Below are positions 23,761-29,136 of a DNA stretch of 29,136 nt, piece after piece. The stretch lies in NCBI GenBank assembly GCA_007123785.1, contig SLGL01000215.1, forward strand, positions 1 through 29,136. The letters are read 5' to 3'. Position 1 is the first letter of the stretch. Each line of letters starts with the position of its first letter. This DNA is from Balneolaceae bacterium (GTDB taxonomy: Bacteria > Bacteroidota > Rhodothermia > Balneolales > Balneolaceae). The notes beneath the pieces were generated by a model. That model was not told where the DNA came from. It was given only the letters and a program-made list of their open reading frames with translations, and searched no databases. The position numbers and the translations under genes were made by a program.

Positions 23761-26115
23761 TCAGGAATCAAACTGACTAAAGCGATACACGAAATTTAAT
23801 CGGACAGAGCGTGTGCGCCACCTTCTTTCGTTTTCAGAATAGAAACCGGGTTCATCAATAATGTTGGTTCTGCCGCGCGTATTGAACAGATCGAACCCAC
23901 TGAGGCTAAGAGTGGCATCCCCATCGAACAACTCTTTAGAGATCGCTGAATTCACATGATACGTTCCGTCACGACTTCCCTGCGTAGTACTTCTGGGACC
24001 GCTGTATCGGTAGGTGGCCTGAAAGTTCAGGCCATCAAGAATTCTCCACTGTAAACGCATTCTTCCAAATGTAACATCGGAAGAGCGATAAAATTCCTGG
24101 CCATGTAAAAATCCGTCTGTTTCAGACTGAAAATGATTGACGCTCCCGCGTAACCGGACAGAACTTCCGAGGTTTTGGCTAATGGCAATCTCGCCTCCCC
24201 AGTTCGATTGGGTGGATAGGTTAAACGGCATCCGCCGGGTGGCTCCACTATCTTCTACGTCAGTAATTGTTTCAATTACACCGGTCCGGTAACGGTGGTA
24301 TAACGATGTGGTTACCGAGCCAGACTCCCAGAAACGAAGATAGCTGAGTTCATAAGAATCGGAATAGACCGGTTCAAGCTCCGGGTTACCGGTGAAAATA
24401 TTTCTTGAATCCCTGAAATTGGAAAATGGCAAAATCGACCGAATTCTCGGCCGGGAAAAACGACGGCTGTAGCTGAGCTGCACCGTATTCTCATCATTGA
24501 TCTCATATCCCAGGAAGGCACTTGGAAAGATATCAAAATAGTTTTGCGTGGTCTGTTCGCCCGTTCCTGTTACCTCCGTATCGATGGTTGTTTGTTCAGC
24601 CCGCAACCCGGTCTGTATGGAAAAATTACCGATTTGTGTGGAAAATATACCATAAAGAGCATGCACACTCTGATCGTAATTAAAATCTGAACTAAAATCC
24701 TCTACGGGTATCCACTCACCACCTGCCTGTTCTTCCACATCGTAGCGATTATCTACCCAACGCATGGATGAACGACCGCCAAGTTCCAGTTCTGCACGGT
24801 CACCAAGGGGATGAATGTAATCTGCATTAAACTGTAACCTTGTCCGGTTTTCCCGAATATCGGTTCTTTGATAGCCGAGCATTTGCCCTGTCATAACATT
24901 TTCTTCAAAAAGGTTACCTGACTCCCATTCCGGACGGTGGTCGATTCGGGCATCCACTCTCAGTAGCCGGTTTTCGTCATCGAACCTCCTTTCAAAGGCG
25001 AGATCGAACTCCATATCCATGCGGTCTTCATCCAGATCCTCTTCACGCATCACTTCACGGAAGGGATTGGCCTGAATGTCCATATCGCTGTAAAATGTAT
25101 CGGTCTGGTTGGTTCGGTCTCTCACTCTAAAGAAAACAGATGGTGTGAGTGTACTGCGCTCGCCCAGAAAGATTTCAGCCCCTGCACGTATGTTTCCTCT
25201 CAGTTCACTGCGCATTCTGTCTTGTGTCTGGTTATACATGTAAGAGGTATCGGGTGATTCAAACTGCTGGAACCGGAACGCTTCGGAAGGACGGTCGCGA
25301 TGTCTTACTCCAATATTGGTAAACCAGTTCACATTGTTTGTCATAAAATTCAGATTGGCAGATAGCCGATGATCTCCTGGAATACCGGTTCGACCCAATA
25401 CCGAGCCGTTGATCCCTGCAATTCGATTTCTCTTAAGAATAATATTGATCACACCGGCATCTCCTTCGGCCTGATAACGTGCCGATGGATTTGGTATCAC
25501 CTCTACGCGTTCAATACTTTCTGCGGGCAGGGCAGCAAGTGCTTCTGTTCCTCCACTTAAGAGAGACGAAGAGCGTCCGTTGATCAGTACTGTTACATTT
25601 TCACTGCCCCGAAGACTTAAATTTCCTTCAATATCACTTTCAATGGAAGGGATGTTATCAATCAGATCAAGGGCTGATCCTCCCATCGCTTCAATATCTG
25701 AATCAGCACGATAAATTCTACGGTCAAAGCGCATTTCCACATCGGCTGTCTGCGATTCCACTACTACTTCACCTAACTGGTGAGTTTCTTCACCCAGTTG
25801 AATAGTTTCAACAGTGTGTCGTTCACCGGCAGTGAGTTTCACTTCTTTTTCAAATGTGGTGTAAGAAACATAACTGGCTCGGAACAGATAGATACCTGGT
25901 TCAATTTCCAGTTCAAAATATCCCTCCTGGTCGGTGGCGATACCGCTTACAGGCTCATCACCAATCATGATAGAAACGGTGGCACCGGGAATCGAATTAC
26001 CACTTTCATCCTCTACAATCCCCTCAATGATTGCAAGGTTGGCATCCTGTCCCCAGGTAATTTGTGAGGCTAATAGAAAAGAAGACAGAAGCAAGATTTT
26101 TTTGAAAGAAAGCAT
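23761..26115 (-). CDS. TonB-dependent outer-membrane receptor with carboxypeptidase-like regulatory domain
   Basis: I chose the start at 26115 because it gives a clean signal peptide (MLSFKKILLLSSFLLASQIT, ending WGQD); an upstream start at 26190 would add 25 residues. The 784-residue protein has a carboxypeptidase regulatory-like domain (IIEGIVEDESGNSIPGATVS), a plug (MRFDRRIYRADSDIEAMGGS, SLRGSENVTVLINGRSSSLL, SIERVEVIPNPSARYQAEGD) and a long barrel of the outer_membrane_beta-barrel type, ending FVYRFSQFDS. This group differs from SusC and has no SusD partner here. It should take up an unidentified ligand (metal chelate, peptide or other) using TonB. It stands alone on the minus strand. Confidence 0.92.
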   Translation of the reverse strand: MLSFKKILLLSSFLLASQITWGQDANLAIIEGIVEDESGNSIPGATVSIMIGDEPVSGIATDQEGYFELEIEPGIYLFRASYVSYTTFEKEVKLTAGERHTVETIQLGEETHQLGEVVVESQTADVEMRFDRRIYRADSDIEAMGGSALDLIDNIPSIESDIEGNLSLRGSENVTVLINGRSSSLLSGGTEALAALPAESIERVEVIPNPSARYQAEGDAGVINIILKRNRIAGINGSVLGRTGIPGDHRLSANLNFMTNNVNWFTNIGVRHRDRPSEAFRFQQFESPDTSYMYNQTQDRMRSELRGNIRAGAEIFLGERSTLTPSVFFRVRDRTNQTDTFYSDMDIQANPFREVMREEDLDEDRMDMEFDLAFERRFDDENRLLRVDARIDHRPEWESGNLFEENVMTGQMLGYQRTDIRENRTRLQFNADYIHPLGDRAELELGGRSSMRWVDNRYDVEEQAGGEWIPVEDFSSDFNYDQSVHALYGIFSTQIGNFSIQTGLRAEQTTIDTEVTGTGEQTTQNYFDIFPSAFLGYEINDENTVQLSYSRRFSRPRIRSILPFSNFRDSRNIFTGNPELEPVYSDSYELSYLRFWESGSVTTSLYHRYRTGVIETITDVEDSGATRRMPFNLSTQSNWGGEIAISQNLGSSVRLRGSVNHFQSETDGFLHGQEFYRSSDVTFGRMRLQWRILDGLNFQATYRYSGPRSTTQGSRDGTYHVNSAISKELFDGDATLSLSGFDLFNTRGRTNIIDEPGFYSENERRWRTRSVRLNFVYRFSQFDS

Positions 26116-26275
26116 TATTAATAAGATGATTTTTGACTTTACCACAAATAAATAAACGAAATCATTCATTACGATTTCATTTTCCTGCATTTCTTCACAT
26201 TGTTTTACATTAAAGCATCATTTCTTTTTCTGCCCTTTTTCTCGAATTACCATCCAAATCTGAGTGATCTACTGC

Positions 26276-26520
26276 CTAACCCGGATTTCTCACCAAGAGA
26301 TTTTTTCCTTAGCAAGGCGAAGATAAAATGGCAGCGGAAACGTGCCTGAGTACGGTGAGCATGCTATTTTAGATTCAACGAAGCTGAGGGGGAAATGTCA
26401 CAGAAAAACAGGTTGTTTCTTTTGAAGATCCCAGGTTTGGATCATAAAGTACGTTATATTAAAAGTTTACACTTCGTTTAGTATATTTAATGTGAGAAAT
26501 CCGGGCTAAATCCGGGTTAG
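26276..26520. repeat. MITE-like element copy 1 with perfect 13-bp terminal inverted repeats
   Basis: The ends are CTAACCCGGATTT (26276-26288) and AAATCCGGGTTAG (26508-26520), perfectly inverted, with a second inner copy GTGAGAAATCCGGGCTAA at 26492-26509 facing AACCCGGATTTCTCAC. The 245-base element carries no gene. Three of its blocks recur at 18299-18739, two of them inverted there, and its left end recurs at 17182-17218. It occupies most of the 515-base gap between the receptor and malate dehydrogenase genes. Confidence 0.7.
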
Positions 26521-26550
26521 AAGGTTTTACGGAAGGTGAGCTGTATCGAT

Positions 26551-26585
26551 AAAAAAAGCCCCAACCCGGAATCCCGGATTGGGGC
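26551..26585 (-). terminator. Intrinsic terminator of malate dehydrogenase gene
   Basis: On the minus strand GCCCCAA (26585-26579) pairs with TTGGGGC (26564-26558), with an inner CCGG pairing and one mismatch, followed by seven T residues. The stem lies about 45 bases after the mdh stop codon. This is the clearest terminator in the window. Confidence 0.9.
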
Positions 26586-26630
26586 AAAATGCAAGTAGTG
26601 AAGAGCCTTATGTCTTCGTTTATTTGCGGT

Positions 26631-27587
26631 TTATTTATCCATCAGCTTTTTGAAGTCCTCCAAAGTGGAACGGACTGCGTTTTCTGATGCTCTTAAAAGT
26701 TCTTTTTCGCCATCGTCAAGATCCACCTCAATAATCTCTTTAATGCCGCCATGCCCCAGTTTTACGGGCACACCGATAAAGAGGTCTTTGATGCCAAACT
26801 CGCCATTACAATAGGCTGCACATGGAAAGATACGATTTTGATCGAGCATTATTGCCTCAACCATCTGTGCGGCTGCTGCACCAGGTGCGTACCATGCCGA
26901 AGTTCCCATCAGGCCGACAATTTCACCGCCTCCGCCCTTGGTGCGTTCCACAATCGCATTCAGTTTCTCATCATCAATCAGCTGGGTAACCGGGATACCG
27001 GAAACGGTGGTATAGCGCGGCAGCGGCACCATTGTGTCACCGTGGCCGCCCATCAGCAGTGCCTGTATATCTTTGGGAGAGACATCCAGCTCTTCAGCCA
27101 GAAATGCGCGGTATCGGGCCGTATCTAAAATACCAGCCATACCCATTACTTTTTTTGAATCGAGGTTGCTGGCAGCGTGGGCAACGTATGTCATCACATC
27201 CAGAGGGTTGGAAACCACAATGATGATTGTATCGGGTGAATACTTTACCAGTTGCTCAGTTACGGTTTTTACGATGTTGCCATTAATTTCCAGAAGGTCA
27301 TCACGGCTCATACCTGGCCGGCGCGGAACACCAGCTGTTATCACACATACATCGGAATTTTTGGTGTCTTCATAATCAACGGTGCCGGTCAGGCGGGTAT
27401 CAAAACCTGAGATCGGTGCGGTTTGCCACTGATCCAGTGCGCGCCCTTTTGAAGGGTAAAATGTTTTATCGCCCTCTTTTCTTTCGATGTCAACCATTAC
27501 AACTTCTTTAGCAAAATCTCTTTCGGCAAGTGTAAATGCTACGGTTGCCCCTACATTTCCACCTGCTCCTACTACAGTTACTTTCAT
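26631..27587 (-). CDS. mdh: Malate dehydrogenase (NAD-dependent, LDH/MDH family)
   Basis: This 318-residue cytoplasmic enzyme interconverts malate and oxaloacetate in the citric acid cycle. The nucleotide site is VGAGGNVGATVA at the N-terminus with the acidic residue of MVDIE (D33) favouring NAD. The substrate loop VPRRPGMSRDDLLEING (R89-R90) is typical of malate rather than lactate dehydrogenase; VVSNPLDVMTY, GMAGILDTARYR and MGGHGDTMVP (catalytic H182) complete the site. The length fits the LDH-like MDH group. It is monocistronic, ending at a strong terminator. Confidence 0.95.
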   Translation of the reverse strand: MKVTVVGAGGNVGATVAFTLAERDFAKEVVMVDIERKEGDKTFYPSKGRALDQWQTAPISGFDTRLTGTVDYEDTKNSDVCVITAGVPRRPGMSRDDLLEINGNIVKTVTEQLVKYSPDTIIIVVSNPLDVMTYVAHAASNLDSKKVMGMAGILDTARYRAFLAEELDVSPKDIQALLMGGHGDTMVPLPRYTTVSGIPVTQLIDDEKLNAIVERTKGGGGEIVGLMGTSAWYAPGAAAAQMVEAIMLDQNRIFPCAAYCNGEFGIKDLFIGVPVKLGHGGIKEIIEVDLDDGEKELLRASENAVRSTLEDFKKLMDK

Positions 27588-27735
27588 GATTTTTTCTGTT
27601 TAGTGATTAGTTAAGTGTTTTAAATCTGTTCGATGAAGAGTGCAGCCGGATCAGACTAATTTTCCCAGCCTGCCGATGGTAAACATCCACATCATCTCTG
27701 CTGTCCCAACCTGAAATATAACCAAACATCATAAA

Positions 27736-27751
27736 GCGGATATGAATCCGC
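27736..27751 (-). terminator. Possible weak terminator after NAD kinase gene
   Basis: GCGGAT (27736-27741) pairs with ATCCGC (27746-27751) with a four-base loop. On the minus strand the stem is followed by TTTATG. It is 28 bases past the NAD kinase stop. The short T run makes the call uncertain. Confidence 0.35.
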
Positions 27752-27778
27752 ACGATTCAGGTCCATTTCAAAAAGCGT

Positions 27779-28660
27779 TCAGTTTTGAGCTTCTCGTTTA
27801 TCAAATCCCCACATCAGCTTATTTCTGAGTGTCTCGAAATAATTCTGTCCGGGGAGCTGTATCAGGCTCACTGAAAAATCGCTCTGTTTTATATTTATGT
27901 CAAGTTTACTGTTATGCGGCAGGTTTAACCCGTCATATGAGAACAGAATATGCTCCTGACTTGTGGAATTACCGGGTCTAATTGTAAGCGGGCGATCAGA
28001 GGGAAGCACAAGCGGCCGGGTTGTAAGAGTATGAGGATTGATTGGTGTCAAAACCATAACCGGTGTGTTGGGTACCACAATCGGTCCGCCGGCAGAAAGA
28101 TTGTAGGCAGTTGACCCGGATGGTGTGGAGATGATCAGCCCGTCCGTCCAGTAATTATTGATCAATAATCCGTCGTATTCCACCTCGACAGATATAAGGG
28201 ATGAGGTATCTTTTTTTGAAAAAAGAAATTCATTCAATGCAAAGTAGCAGTTCCCTTCAGCTGTTTTGGCCTCCAGCATAGCGCGTTCATCAATACGATA
28301 CTTATTATTCACCACACACTCCATTGCCTCTTCGATTTGTGCAGGCTGGATATTCGCCATAAATCCAAGCTTCCCCGTGTTGATTCCCAGGATCGGAATC
28401 TTTTTATCTTTTACAAGATGGGCTGTATGGAGCATAGTACCATCTCCGCCCATTGCGATAATCACATCAGAAAGACCGATTGCCTGCTGCTCATTCTGAA
28501 CGACTGACGCAGCACTGTTCAGGGTAATTTTTGGGAAATGTCTTTCAAGTTCAGCTGAAAGGTGGAGTAAATGATCATTATTACCACACCAGTGCAACAC
28601 TCGCGCGAGGGGATCCTGAATGGAATACTTTTCGGGGTTTGCAATAATGCAGAATTTCAT
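27779..28660 (-). CDS. nadK: NAD kinase
   Basis: This 293-residue cytoplasmic enzyme phosphorylates NAD to NADP using ATP. The hallmark GGDGT is in DVIIAMGGDGTMLHTAHL (catalytic D73), followed by PILGINTGKLGFMANI, the ERAMLEAK strand, FALNEFLFSK and the second hallmark GLIISTPSGSTAYNLSAGGP. The length is normal. Its ATG overlaps the stop of the upstream gene by four bases (ATGA), so translation is probably coupled. A weak hairpin follows the gene. Confidence 0.95.
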   Translation of the reverse strand: MKFCIIANPEKYSIQDPLARVLHWCGNNDHLLHLSAELERHFPKITLNSAASVVQNEQQAIGLSDVIIAMGGDGTMLHTAHLVKDKKIPILGINTGKLGFMANIQPAQIEEAMECVVNNKYRIDERAMLEAKTAEGNCYFALNEFLFSKKDTSSLISVEVEYDGLLINNYWTDGLIISTPSGSTAYNLSAGGPIVVPNTPVMVLTPINPHTLTTRPLVLPSDRPLTIRPGNSTSQEHILFSYDGLNLPHNSKLDINIKQSDFSVSLIQLPGQNYFETLRNKLMWGFDKREAQN

Positions 28661-29136
28661 TGAATGGAAACAGTTTCTCCGTTTCGCACCCTGATCTCGG
28701 GCAGATGCAGATTCCAGGGAACAGCAGATGTTTGTATACCGGTTACATGTGGCTTATATAAGCTCAGGATTTTTGTATCAACCCGCAACCAGTAATCTCC
28801 GCCGATTGGATACCAGTTCTGGCGCATATTGTCTGTCAATTCAGTATATATTGAAGTTCTGCGCGTGACTACCCTTATATCAAAAAAAACCAATTCGGAA
28901 TCAGGCTGGAAAACCAGATTTTGAAGCTGGGTTAGAATATTTTCTGCTACAAAATTTTCCGTATAGGCAATAAAGTATTCAGGTTCTGGCTCGGCATCAT
29001 CAACTAAAATAAACCTTTCATTATTCAGGTTTATTTCCCCGCGGATGGAAAGGTCTTCCCTCGTTAGATATCCTATTCTTGTTCTGAGCCAGTCGTGATT
29101 CACCACTGCACGCCGATTCAGGTAAAATGCGGTAAC
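28657..29136 (-). CDS. Unknown protein, 5' truncated by window edge
   Basis: The frame is open to the right window edge; a GTG at 29106 is internal, since VTAFYLNRRA precedes it without a stop. The visible 159 residues have no family I recognise. They include GYLTREDLSIRGEINLNNER, an acidic stretch DDAEPEPEYF, and FFDIRVVTRRTSIYTELTDN. No transmembrane segment is visible. The end, EIRVRNGETVSIQ, overlaps the NAD kinase start by four bases, so the two are in one operon. The missing N-terminus might identify it. Confidence 0.7.
   Translation of the reverse strand, partial: VTAFYLNRRAVVNHDWLRTRIGYLTREDLSIRGEINLNNERFILVDDAEPEPEYFIAYTENFVAENILTQLQNLVFQPDSELVFFDIRVVTRRTSIYTELTDNMRQNWYPIGGDYWLRVDTKILSLYKPHVTGIQTSAVPWNLHLPEIRVRNGETVSIQ

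Overview
The window looks like a chromosome segment from a Gram-negative member of the Bacteroidota/Balneolota group. The reasons are a SusC/SusD outer-membrane pair, a second TonB-dependent receptor with a carboxypeptidase-like N-terminal domain, several lipoproteins with short lipobox signals, a TAnnTTTG-type promoter candidate, weak Shine-Dalgarno sequences and moderate GC. Lineage is inferred from gene content only; a marine Balneolaceae-like organism is my best guess.

Layout. Bases 1-8952 are a same-strand gene train: the 3' part of a susC-like gene (interrupted near its end by an in-frame stop), a susD-like lipoprotein, a Tat-signal DegT-type PLP aminotransferase, and three amidohydrolase_2-type TIM-barrel proteins (one a tandem-domain fusion; two with Tat signals). 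After a 228-base gap with a terminator-like hairpin and inverted repeats come a ceramidase-superfamily protein and a PQQ dehydrogenase lipoprotein with a built-in cytochrome c domain (9181-12771). A minus-strand group follows: an MBL-fold hydrolase, a GroES-like protein and a small membrane peptide that appears frameshifted. Next, on the plus strand, are gamma-glutamyltransferase, an SgcJ/SnoaL-like protein and a formate/nitrite-type channel. From 18.7 to 21.7 kb (minus) lie a methyltransferase, an SMP-30-like lipoprotein and a MORN/YwqK-like lipoprotein. Then come YceI and a Crp/Fnr regulator (plus), a TonB-dependent receptor, malate dehydrogenase, NAD kinase and a partial unknown gene (all minus).

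How the genes may work together. The 1-12.8 kb region reads as a catabolic locus: SusCD captures a ligand, and a largely periplasmic set (aminotransferase, amidohydrolases/lactonase-like proteins, PQQ dehydrogenase) processes it. The substrate cannot be read from the sequence. Two of the four amidohydrolase domains have lost the HxH metal motif, and the ceramidase-like protein appears to lack the family's nucleophilic serine, so database-style names are probably misleading here.

The intergenic DNA is unusually structured. There is a MITE-like family with CTAACCCGGATTT-type terminal inverted repeats (about 26276-26520 and 18299-18739, plus a fragment near 17182) in which an internal block is inverted between copies. 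There are REP-like hairpins with compensatory stem changes, one of which forms the 3' end of a gene, and a cluster of Fnr-type boxes and palindromes upstream of yceI. I see no tRNA, rRNA, CRISPR array or complete transposase gene.
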